A stretch of DNA of 64,000 nt, taken from assembly GCA_022414725.1 (NCBI GenBank), contig CM039464.1:3102021-3166020 (forward strand), in the 5' to 3' direction. Source of the DNA: Microglena sp. YARC (taxonomy: Eukaryota > Chlorophyta > Chlorophyceae > Chlamydomonadales > Chlamydomonadaceae). A program made the position numbers and the translations under genes. This document shows, piece by piece, positions 44,305 to 54,541 of this stretch. The notes beneath the pieces were generated by a model, which made no database searches, was not told where the DNA came from, and saw nothing but the letters and a program-made list of their open reading frames with translations. The stretch's first letter is position 1, and each line of letters starts with the position of its first letter.

Positions 44305-46097
44305 CTAAGGAGAAGCGGTCATTCCAAGCATTCGGACAAACCGCCAGAACACAGCAGGATCAAGGGGCTTGGTGAAGGGGGCAGCACAGTTGTCCTTAGT
44401 GTTAACATAGGCAACATCCAGTTGGCCCTCCTCCACCAGCTCCTTGATGTAGTGATGAATAACATCAATGTGCTTGCTGCGAGGGAGTAGCAGGCAGTCA
44501 TTGGCCCAACTCAGAGACCCTAAGTTGTCACCCTGAAAGGTAACCAGGTCACAAGGCAGACCCAGATCTACCCTCAACTTCTTCAACCATTGCACCTCCC
44601 TGGCAGCCTGAGACAGGGCCTGATACTCAGCCTCACTAGAGCTAATGGCAACAGTGGGCTGCCTCTTGCTCATCCAGTTCACTATGCACCCCCCAGCAAG
44701 CACAGCAAAGCCAGTCTGAGACCTCCTGTCAGACCCATCATCAGCAAAGGATGAGTCACTAAAGACAGTAAAAGAGAAATCAGGGCTGTGGGTGTAAGTG
44801 AGTCCCAGGTGGGAATGTGACCTCAAATACAAGAGCAAACGCTTGGCTGCCCCCCAGAGGGGGACGGTAGGGTGAGCAGAAAACCTGGACAGGTAGCTCA
44901 CAGCAAAATAAATATCAGGCCTGGTGCAAGTAGCCAGGTATAGCAAAGCACCCACAAGAGATAGGTTCTGGCTATTAGAGGGCAGGGGGTCTCCAGGTGG
45001 GTCAGTGACGGTGGACTTGGCCATGGGGGCAGAAAACTTGGGCTTGGCAGCAGCAGTAAGACCAAACTGCTCCACCAGATCAACAATGTAGGAGTGCTGG
45101 GAGAGGTTGATCTGTACACACCTGCCTTCAGAGTCAAGTGTAACGGCCATGTCCAATGAGAGGAACTGAACCGGTACACCCATCTCCTTGACCTCCCAGC
45201 CAGCTTTCTCCATAGCCTTGATCAGCAAAGCATATAAAGCCAGCTCACTAAAAGCACAGATAAAATCATCAACATATGTCAGGACATAGCTCCACCCACC
45301 AAAAGAATCCCTCCTAAAATACAGAGCAGGTTCTGCCTTGCACATAGTAAACCCATGTGCAACCAAAACCCGCTTGACATCCATACTCCAAGCCCTGGGC
45401 GCCTGCTTCAAACCATAAAGGGACTTGATCAGTTTGCACACAAGGGGAACACCGTTAGGACCAAGTACCTTAAAGCTCTCAGGCTGGTGGCATTACAGGT
45501 CCAGACCAGGTTCCAGCTTAGCATTCAGAAATGCAGTCTTAATGTCCAGCTGCCGAACAAACATTTTCCTATGAGTGATGGCAGCAAGGAGCACCCTCAG
45601 ACCTGCTTTAGAGGAGACGGGGGCATAAACATCATGAAAGTCCAGCCCAGGACGCTGCAGAAAACCACGGGCCACAAAACGTGCCTTAAAGCGCACAGAA
45701 CCATCAACCCCAACCTTCTTCACAAATAACCACCTGCCAGACAGGATCCTCTGCTTAGGAGGCTGTGTATGGTAGTGAGTGCCCAAGTACCATGGGCATG
45801 TAGGGACGCCATCTCATCCTTCATAGCAAGCAGCCACTGATCCCTGTCAGGGTTGGAAGGAAGCATGGCAGCTTTATAGGTTAGTTCAGTGGCGGTGGAA
45901 ATGTATGCCCCCACGTACAAGCAGTTTACTTGTACATGAGCAGCAGGGGTATCAGCAATATCAGCAGTAACCGGTAGTATAGCCCCCAGTGTAGAACTAC
46001 TGCCTGGTTGAACAAGGCCGGCATTCTTTGCCTCTATATCAACGAATCCTGGGTCGACCGGAACACCCCAGCCATACGCAGTTGAATCAGATGCCAA
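44305..46097 (-). pseudogene. Copia reverse transcriptase and RNase H
   Basis: Starts after the nested insertion with the N-terminal RT part (DRDQWLLAMKDEMASLHAHG), then a frame change near 45770 into GRWLFVKKVGVDGSVRFKAR, LDFHDVYAPV and VRQLDIKTAFLNAKLEPGLD. A TAA at 45493-45495 stands where Copia has tyrosine before M-x-Q-P-E-x-F. The same frame continues with SLYGLKQAPRAWSM, the catalytic LTYVDDF, and RNase H motifs FSDSSFADD and SSSEAEYQALSQAAREVQWL, to TAG at 44305. It is not functional as sequenced, but similarity is strong, so decay is recent. Confidence 0.9.
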
Positions 46098-46609
46098 TAA
46101 GGCACTCGTGTCCTAGTAGTACAGCTGACAATAATGCATGTCCCGGGAGGAGAACAGATTACCCAGAGGTTCCACTAATTCACAGCAAAGCTTTTTCGGC
46201 TATGGTCTTACGCTGGGGGCAACTTAGTACTGATCGGACCCGCAACCCGCCTGGGTACCGCGACCTTCTGGGGAGGATCGAACCCCCCCGTTTCCTCCCG
46301 AGTCAGGCATTATTATCTGCTGTATTACTAGGACACGAGTGCCTTAATGGCATCTATTCAGATGCCAATGAGGCACTCGTGTCCTAGTAGTATACGCTGA
46401 CAATAATGTCTGACTCGGGACGGAAACGGGGGGGTTCGATCCTAACCAGAAGGTCGCAGTACTCAGGACGATTGCGGGTCAGATGAGAACTGAGTTGCAC
46501 CCGGCGCAAGACCATAGCCGAAAAAGTTTGACTGTGGAACCTCTGGGTAATCTGTTCTCCTCCCGGGTCATGCATAATTGTCAGCGTATACTAGTAGTAC
46601 AGCTGACAA
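46089..46609. mobile_element. Nested fold-back insertion: two tRNA-like repeat units head to head
   Basis: Unit 1 (46089-46355, minus) and unit 2 (46359-46609, plus) are inverted copies of one about 250-base sequence. Shared blocks are GGCACTCGTGTCCTAGTAGT, GACCATAGCCGAAAAAG and GGGGGGTTCGATCC. The last resembles an RNA polymerase III B box, and CCTAGTAGTA could be an A box, so a SINE-like origin is possible. Internal inverted ends (CCCGGGAGGAGAACAG against CTGACTCGGGA) would equally suit a MITE. Confidence 0.65.
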
Positions 46610-46782
46610 CCAGTGTTCAAGGTCATCACTCACACTTTCGGTGACGGCTACATCATCACATGGGCTTGACCCGGATAATCCACCAGGGTCGGCAGGAGGC
46701 GAAGGGAGAACCAACGCCTGCGAGCCATCCGAGGTGGCCGGAGGTTGGCGACTATTAGACAATGGACCTGTGACAGGCTCCA

Positions 46783-48486
46783 CTATATGACCTGAGGCTG
46801 TCTTAATCCTAGAGCTTCGCCGACGGAACGTGGCGCAGAGGAGGGCCTGGCGACCCCCTGAGATTCGGGTAAATCACTGTCTGAAGGAACTTCGGAATCC
46901 CGCCCGCCCAGTACCTTCACACGCAATGCAGCACCATCAGCCCCTGACCTGGGACGCAAAGTCATCCCGTGACCAGGGCAGCGGTCGACAATTGGGGTTG
47001 GTAAAGGATCTAAGGCATTAACCGCAGACTCAGGCATGTGTCCGTTGATAGCGGCAGGGATGCGAGAAACATACGGAGACCCGTCATAAGGGGACAGCCC
47101 AGGTATGCAGTTATAGCTAAACTGTTCATAGAAGAGTACATCACGACTCTCTACTACCTGGCGCAACTTAGGAACCCAAACAAAATAACCCTTACTCACC
47201 AGGGAATACCCAACCAGTCTACCAGATAACGCCCTTTCGTCTAGCTTGTTGCGTTTCTTCCCATTGACTAACGTGACGTAGCAAGGGCAACCAAACACAC
47301 GCAACAACGACACATCAGGCACAACCCCAAAGAACAGCTCGTATGGAGTTCTGTCTCCCTGATTGGGCAGCCGATTACGAAGGTAACAAGCAGCTAGGAA
47401 GGCATAGGGCCAGAAAGACTTAGCTAGTTTAGACTCCAGGTGGATGCTCCTAGCTACAGACTGTAAGACCCCATTGTACCTCTCCACAGTTGCATTCTGC
47501 TGTGCAGTGTATGCCAACGATAACTCATGCACTGCAACAACCGATATCAGCCAATCCTCGAACCACTTAACTATAAACTCCTTAGCCCTGTCAGATCTCA
47601 GACACTTAAAGGAAAACCCATGCAGCTGATTCATCCATCTGAGGATGATAGTTTGAACTGCTAAGGGAGCTTCATCCCTGGACCTCAAGCACAATACCTC
47701 AGCATAGCCAGAGTATTGGTCTGTGAGGCACAGAATATAAAACTCCCCACGCAGACCCCTAATATGAACTGGTCCCATGATGTCCAAGTGAAGGCGTTGG
47801 AGAGGTGCACGGATCTTAGTGGTGCTTTCTTTAGGAAAAGGGAGACGTTTGCCCTTAGCCTTCTGACAAGCATCACAAGGGATCTTAGCCAGTTTCTGCA
47901 CCTGTTTGAGTGAGAGGGGTAAGTTTTTAACCATACCCTTGACAAGTCTGCGCATGGCATCATAGCCGGGGTGACCCAGCCGCCTATGCCACAGCCATTC
48001 AGGAGTGGTAGGGATAACAACTCCACCGTCCTCATCAACATCAAGTGCAAAAACTGGGCAATGGTCAGCACTAATCAAACAGCCACGGGTGGTGCCACAA
48101 GGCCTACAGGTAAACTTGTGAACACCATCACTGGAGGCAGGGAAAGAACAGAGAACAGAAGAGCCCTGAGTGGCAGTGCAACTAAGACTATCAAAAGAAA
48201 CCTGGCAGTGGTGAGAATAAGCCACAGCATTTACTGACAGGAGGTTCACCGGACAGTGAGGTATGTAGAGAACATTGGTCAGAGTGATTGAAGTTGGAAA
48301 CCAATCAATACATAACACAATGGATCCCATACCCTCTGACCGTTGAACCACCCCATCACCAAATCGAACTGCAGGACAATGTTCAGAAGCATTATACACA
48401 GTGAACAAAGACTTATCACCTGAAATAGACATTCCAGCTCCAGAGTCCACATGCCAGACACCCTCAGATAGGCTCGGGCTACACAC
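46783..48486 (-). pseudogene. Copia protease and integrase
   Basis: The frame runs on from gag past the TAG at 48532. Protease: WHVDSGAGMSISGD (D-S-G active site). Integrase: zinc-binding HRRLGHPG...C-D-A-C; catalytic core with D in LHLDIMGPV, D in LRSDRAKEF and E in QQNATVERYNGVLQS. Then the C-terminal GKKRNKLDERALSGRLVGYS block. Near 46800 the frame shifts: the expected linker continues in another frame as SSRIKTASGHIVEP. All three integrase acidic residues are kept. Confidence 0.9.
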
Positions 48487-48531
48487 ATTAGAGAACTTCG
48501 TGGTGCAAGAGAATAGGACAGAGCGTACCTC

Positions 48532-50661
48532 CTAGTTCTTGGACATGGCAAACTCATCAATCTGAGCCTGCAAGGAGGACAACTGCTTTCGAGACAGCGT
48601 ACCTGGAAGGGCCAAGGCAATGGGCACGGGTCCACTGCCCGGTGCACCAGCCTTGGTCTTTCGCAGGTGCGGGTGCTTCGTCCAGCAGCGGTCCTCTGAG
48701 TGGGTTCTCTTGTGAGGACAAGGTCCCCAAGCGCAATCCAGGTATCGCTTGGTAGACCCGGAACCCTGAGCACCAGGTCCCCGCCCACGCTGGAAAGCAG
48801 CATTGGCAGGGACTTGGGGAGTGTCCCGGGACCAACCAGGATGCCTGGAGTCCGACTTGGGGAGCGACACATTCAAGAAATCTAACGACCTATACTCTGC
48901 AAGACAGGTCCAGTAATCAACAGGCTTCGATAGGTATAGCAACGTACCAAATTTGATCCGCAGGGAGTCGAAGCGAGGAAGACGAATACCCTGAACGATA
49001 GTGTTCATGGCATGACGCTGAGTCTGTGGATACCCAGCACTGCGGAGGTCAGTGCACAGACCGCGGACCATGCGAAAGAAATCATCCACACGTTCAGAAG
49101 GGCTCATGGATGCACCTTGAAGCTCGATGAGCATGAGAGGGACACGAGCGGCAAGGGCATCAGACTGCTTCCTCCGGATATCGAACAAGATATCCCGAGG
49201 AGTAGCGAAATCCTGATACACCTTAACCATCGCATCCGTCATGTTAGCAAGCATCATGGTTAGACACATAAACTCCTGACGGTCCAGGGGCAAGGCACTA
49301 AAACCCAACAGTGCAGGATCTACACGAGACTCACCATGAGAGGCCGAAGTTCCAGCAGCAGGAGCAGGGGTCAGGGGTGCCAAAGACTTACGAACCTCCA
49401 GGAAATACTCAGCCGCAAGACCAGCGTCATACGCGCGCTGGTACTCTATGTTCCTAACATCAGGCAGGGACCGCGCAAAACTCACTACCAGCTCGAAATC
49501 AGGCCTAACAGGACAGAGAGGGCGAGGAACCTTCAACCACTGGTAACCCTTCAAATCAGCATCCCTACGCCTCACACCACCAAACGTAACCCCATGAGCA
49601 GGAGGATATCTAATCCCTTCCGGAACAGGCCCTAGAAAAGACCGGCACTTGAGACCTAGCTCAGTGAATGCCATCACACGCCGAACACGACCCTTGAGAT
49701 CAACATTGGCCTGAGTGGCCTTTTAATCCAGCCTACCGTGCAAGATGCCATCCAAAGATCCAAGCTCGGATTGAGCTCGGCGGACAAGACGGAAGTCCCG
49801 CAGCTGTAGACTAGGAGGAGGTCCACCAGAGAGTAGATGCTCCCAAGAATCGCGAGACCGCGAAGTCAAGACTGGAGGGGGTGGGATCGAAGGAGGAGGC
49901 AGATCCACAGGCGGTGGCGGAGGGGGCTCCCGCGAAGTGCCAGCAGCAGATGTGCGGACAGCCGTGGCAGCAGCTTCTCGAGCACGAGTGTTGTAGCCAG
50001 GAAGGCCTCGCTCCATAGGGTTGGTGGTGGTGAAGGACGCAGAGCTTTGCAGCAAAGACGGCTTGGCCACCTCCGGGTGGACCGGTGGAAGAGGCGCAAG
50101 CAGAGGTGCATGCTGAGGCGCTGGCGTAGGTGCAGGCAGAGGCGCCGACTGAGGAGCAGGCTCATACACAGGCGAAACTGTAGAAGTCTCAAAGACTCGA
50201 GTAGCAGCAGTCGGAGTCACTCCACCGTAGTCGCCACTCGTAGCACTCTTCAAATCATCAGAGTCAGAACGGTTGAAGTCCCCCTCATCTTCAGTCAGGT
50301 AATCATCAGATTGGCAGCCACCCCAGAACTGGGCAGTTGGCGGCACAGGACCCGAAGAATACTGAATGGACTGTGTCTGGACACAGCAAAGATTCATTAG
50401 AACGTCCTCAACCTCAGGAGAGAGGCGTTGAACAGAAGGAGAAGGAATCGGATAGATGGAGGAATAACTGGGGGGGGGTGGCTTCCACGATGGCGGAAGG
50501 AGACTCCTCTCTGGCAGCAGAGGCCGCTGGCGCGCAATCATCAAGCCAATCAGTAGGAACCCTAACCTCCGGAGGAAGGATAAGGTCGCAGCCATTGCTA
50601 ACGATGGTACTGTAAATGCCGCGTGACCAAGAAAGACCATTTTGATCAGTGAGTTTCTCAA
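48532..50661 (-). pseudogene. Copia gag, in-frame stop
   Basis: One frame from 50661 to TAG 48532-48534, with one TAA at 49723-49725. The N-terminal part is proline-rich and disordered. The second part has the helical gag core (ERVDDFFRMVRGLCTDLRSA) and a zinc-knuckle-like segment, CAWGPCPHKRTHSEDRCWTK. The TAG before protease could allow read-through, as in some retroelements, or be decay. Confidence 0.8.
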
Positions 50662-51414
50662 AGCCGGCAGCAGGCCCTCGCGGAAGTTGCATTGAATAGC
50701 AGTGGTAGAAATGAGGAACCCGTAACCTATCAGCTAGAATACACTCCGTAGAGTGGACAGAGATGTTGCAGCGGAACAGACGCGCCAATCTATACACGGA
50801 GACGAGAATAGCATTACAAGGACAGGCGGACGCCAAAGGACACCAGCGGTGGGAGAGGCGGGTGCCTGTAACCTGACTAGAACCTAAGGCAGGAATCTTA
50901 AGCCGGGCACAGGCAATACAGCGCGTGTCAGTGAGACCGGTGACGCAGCCAACAGGAAGCTGTCACTGAGTCATGAAGGATGACACAGTCTACGGGAAGC
51001 TGGCACAGTACTGGCAGAGCCGATAGTTCTAAGGAAGTACATTAGTAGTCACCAAGTCATAGAAGCGTGAGATAGAGCACCGCAAGTCATGCTGACAGAT
51101 ATCCATGTGGAACATTCGGGGGATGCACGGAGTACACATCCATGTGAGGTAGAGCTACTAGGTGTGCACCATGGACCACATACGTACGATAATAGAGCAC
51201 GGTATTATCGTGTTTCTATCTTCTTCAGGATTTGTTCATTTGACTTGATTTTTTCTGTACGGACATATAAAGGCTTTTGCCTGTAATATCCCCTTGATCT
51301 CATGCCGATTTCCCCCAAAGGGTGTACGATATCGATATCAGAAGATATATCACCATATTTTATATAGCCGTACGTAGCCCATCGTACACAGTCCTACGCA
51401 GCGCTTCATAGCCC
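50662..51414. other. 5' flank of the Copia element
   Basis: No gene. The 5' LTR should be in or near here, but no matching partner was found near 43-44 kb. A TATAAAGGC motif is at 51268. Confidence 0.4.
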
Positions 51415-51605
51415 ATCGTATATTCGTATGTACCCCACGTAGCCCATAGTACGTAACTACATACCCTACGTAGCCCGTCGTACGCACCCTACGTAGCCCA
51501 TAGTACGTAACTACATACCCTACGTAGCCCGTCGTACGCACCCCACGTAGCCCATAGTACGTAACTACATGCCCTACGTAGCCCGTCGTACGCACCCTAC
51601 GTAGC
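51415..51605 (+). repeat. 60 bp tandem repeat
   Basis: Three units of CCTACGTAGCCCGTCGTACG plus CATAGTACGTAACTACAT. Confidence 0.85.
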
Positions 51606-52718
51606 ACAACAAATAAACTGTGGTCTATAGTTTAGGCATACACGTCCAGGATTTTTGCCATATTCTGTTATGTACTTGTACACTTATTTTCCTCCAATGT
51701 AACGCGTTGATTCAATAATACGGCAATCTCCATTCACGCATATGAGCTACTTCATCATGAACTCATGATGGTCAGGTCATACACAATTGCCACAAAGGTC
51801 TGTAGGATGCACAACAACACTCTCCTACACACATGGCACTTTTCTAGTTTGTTTGGCTTAGTTTGGCTAAATTAGTCGTGCACTATTAGGGCTAATTTAG
51901 GTCATAGCTTTATAAGGGCTAATTTGGTCCGACGTCAGCCTTAAAATCCAAAGCCTATGTATGTTATATAGGGTTGGGAAGTAAACGTATATTGTATTTT
52001 TATAAGCCTTATAAAAGTATGGACAAACAAACGTATGCATATAAGCATACATACATTTGTTGCACTTTTGGAGAAAATACTTTTACATGGTTTTAAAGGT
52101 ATTGCCGCGATGCTAACTTCATTGGCATCACGTATCAACTCTCAAAACAATCTGGCAAGTAAAGGCTGTCCAACACTCAGAGAAATAAATCACGTCCAAG
52201 AAGCGCGGTGCCAACACTATTATAATATAAGTATATAACTACATTGCAATATTGTCCATGTTCACATTGCACTAGGCTTGCACCATCAATCCTGCAAGCC
52301 CATGTAGGAGCCCAGCTAGTGGAATGCAAGGCTAGGTCGCGCTCTGATATGTGTTCCATTCTGGCTATCTAAATCAAACTTTAGGCCACATTTAAAGAAT
52401 ATGGTACGTGTTTAAGGTGAATTTCAATGCATATTGTGATTGAGGAGGTCAATAGCTTTCCGATGAGCTATCTAAATGATAAAAATCATGAAAACCAAGA
52501 AAGCACTGGGATGCGTGCTGTACTTTTCGAAGTACAACTCATCCCTTTCTATACAACGTAAACTCATACGTTCCGAGAAAAAATATACGGCGTATATATA
52601 CGTATGAGCTTATACACGTATGAGTATACGTTCACATGTCGGCCCAACCCTATGTATAAAGGGAACGGCAATTGTTACGTGTTGTAAATAGTAAGCGGCA
52701 ATTGTAACGTGCTATATA
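51606..52718. other. No recognisable gene
   Basis: Short frames only. GGGAACGGCAATTGTTACGT-type motifs repeat at 52660-52735. Confidence 0.45.
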
Positions 52719-52874
52719 TAGGGAACGGTAATACAAACTGCATCATATGATATCATGATATTCTGACAGGGCTAAAATTACCATTTACATACAAAATCAT
52801 ATGATGCAGTTTGTATGGTATCAAATGATATCATACTCACCTTGGGTCAACATCGTATGATATGCAGGTCCCTG
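52719..52874. mobile_element. MITE, diverged copy
   Basis: TAGGGAACGGTAATACAAAC at one end, GATATGCAGGTCCCTG at the other. Same family as 16479-16629. Confidence 0.6.
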
Positions 52875-52983
52875 TTATGCTACAGCATATAACTTTAGTA
52901 TAGGGTGTTACACAGGCGTGCGTGAGCCACGTGACCGGCCTGGGTAACACGTTATACTACAGCTATATGCTGTAGCATAACAG
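52872..52983. mobile_element. 112-base fold-back element
   Basis: CTGTTATGCTACAGCATATA at the left and its inverse TATATGCTGTAGCATAACAG at the right, with inner inverted parts GTGTTACAC / GGTAACAC. Confidence 0.7.
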
Positions 52984-53658
52984 TGAGAGAGAGGATTCGT
53001 TATATAAACTCAGCAAATCACTGCCGAGACAGGACAGCAGCACAGCCTGCCAACCATGCAATTGTATAACAGAAAGCACGAGGGTTTTTAAGGCACCCCC
53101 CTATAACAGTCCCTAGTTATATATAGTATCATGCTTGGTATCATGTAACAATTCTTCTTCTTCTTCTTCTCCAGGTGAACCCTTTATTAGTTAGGTATCA
53201 TGAATGATCAGATCTGGGCCTAATTTGTAAGATATAAGCCACTGTCTACTGTGGTGTCATTTGCTCGACTTCAGTTCATTACCTTGTTTACGACTGGTGG
53301 GGCTGGTTAGTAACTGATGAATTCAATTGAAATTGATCTTCCGATACGAAACAAAGCTACAAATTCGAAGCTACAAATTCGAAAACATTAGTGCAGCAGA
53401 AAGAGTGCAAAACTCTTAAATTCCTCATACTGTTTAAGGCTACCTCTTCATCCTTGTTGCTCTGCAGATCGTCTCGAAGAAGTTGTGCAAATGTGGAGTT
53501 GCTGTCAGACTATCTGCGCCCACCATGTCCTTGCAATGTCCCATCATGGCCTTGTGCCCACCATATCAGTCTCAAAGAAGGTGCTTTGTGACTGCTGGCG
53601 TGTATCCTACTGCCTGGAACACGGGGCAATCTGCCCTTATGCAAAACGATTGCACAAG
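52984..53658. other. No recognisable gene
   Basis: Includes a TTC run (53153-53172) and short frames only. Confidence 0.45.
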
Positions 53659-53830
53659 CAGAATGGACTGGCCGTTGTCTAGAATCACCAAAAGAGTGGT
53701 CTGACCATTGTCTAGAATCACCAAAAGAGTGGTCTGACCATTGTCTAGAATCACCAAAAGAGTGGTCTGACCATTGTCTAGAATCACCAACACAGTGGGC
53801 TGACCATTGTCTAGAATCACCAAAAGCAAG
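53659..53830 (+). repeat. 33 bp tandem repeat, about 5 units
   Basis: Unit of the type TGACCATTGTCTAGAATCAC followed by CAAAAGAGTGGTC. Confidence 0.9.
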
Positions 53831-53934
53831 CGGACTGTTGCCTCACCATTTCTACATGGACAGAGAAGAAGATGGCAAGTTGGACAAAGTCTCAATCCTG
53901 TTGAGTATAACCTCACAAACAAATGTGGAGTTGC

Positions 53935-54150
53935 CGCCAGTCTATCTGCGCCCACCATGTCCTTGCAACGCCCCATCATGGACTTGTGCCCACCATGTCA
54001 GTCTATCTGCGCACACCATGTCCTTGCAACGCCCCATCATGGACTTGTGCCCACCATGTCAGTCTATCTGCGCACACCATGTCCTTGCAACGCCCCATCA
54101 TGGATTTGTGCCCACCATGTCAGTCTATCTGCGCACACCATGTCCTTGCA
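53935..54150 (+). repeat. 61 bp tandem repeat, about 4 units
   Basis: Unit contains CACCATGTCCTTGCAACGCC and CATGTCAGTCTATCTGCG. An older unit is at about 53505-53570. It overlaps the last codons of the ARM-TIR gene. Confidence 0.9.
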
Positions 54151-54541
54151 ACGCCCCAGCATGGCTTGAATGGTGCCCCCCTTCGCTCTGGAAGGAGCTG
54201 ATATTTGTTAAAGGCGGCAACACTATCGGCTGCGATTGAAACCTGAACCCCGGCCGCCCACGTCCATGCTGCCCGGCCAAGTGTGCTTTTGAGTACAAGA
54301 TGGCAGCTGCCGCTGGGTGCTGAACATTGTCGCCCCCATAGTGATGCGATGTCGCTGGCTGATGAGCTGCGGGGCTGCGCATGTTCGGTGCTAAATCTGC
54401 TGCAGATCCAGTCGGGAGTGTTGGAGAGGCTGCCATGAGGGCTGCCATGGAAGTCACCATTTGCTGCACAAATACCACAGTCCCTGCTAGAGCAGTGAAG
54501 CTGCGCCTCAGCTCACCCAACTGAGTACTGATGGAGTGCAT
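54125..54541 (-). CDS. Last exon of the ARM-TIR gene (copy B)
   Basis: After GGACCTGCAG the minus strand encodes MHSISTQLGELRRSFTALAG, a helical segment (VFVQQMVTSMAALMAAS), then an alanine/histidine/glycine-rich tail to TAG 54125-54127. It follows the coiled-coil exon after the donor array, so it is probably the C-terminus. Copy A keeps only the first 17 bases. Confidence 0.65.
   Translation of the reverse strand: MHSISTQLGELRRSFTALAGTVVFVQQMVTSMAALMAASPTLPTGSAADLAPNMRSPAAHQPATSHHYGGDNVQHPAAAAILYSKAHLAGQHGRGRPGFRFQSQPIVLPPLTNISSFQSEGGHHSSHAGALQGHGVRR

Larger units (their letters stand above)
44305..50661 (-). mobile_element. Ty1/Copia retrotransposon, decayed
   Basis: On the minus strand, in order: gag, protease, integrase, then reverse transcriptase and RNase H, the Copia order. 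Stops and frame changes lie at 49723, 48532, about 46800, about 45770 and 45493, and a fold-back insertion sits between integrase and reverse transcriptase. LTRs and the primer-binding site were not identified by eye. Confidence 0.9.

Noticed and set aside
46400..46450. tRNA gene suggested by GGTTCGATCC
   Set aside because: No acceptor-stem pairing or anticodon arm could be drawn; better seen as a SINE-like or MITE element.
2312..49725. Alternative genetic code (TAA/TAG as sense) because several frames continue past stops
   Set aside because: TAA and TAG also end well-formed genes here (DUF3431 TAA, coiled-coil TAG, Copia pol TAG), and the other breaks are frameshifts typical of decay.
43036..51300. 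LTR pair of the Copia element
   Set aside because: No matching direct repeats with TG/CA ends were found by eye on the two sides; a proper LTR search is needed.
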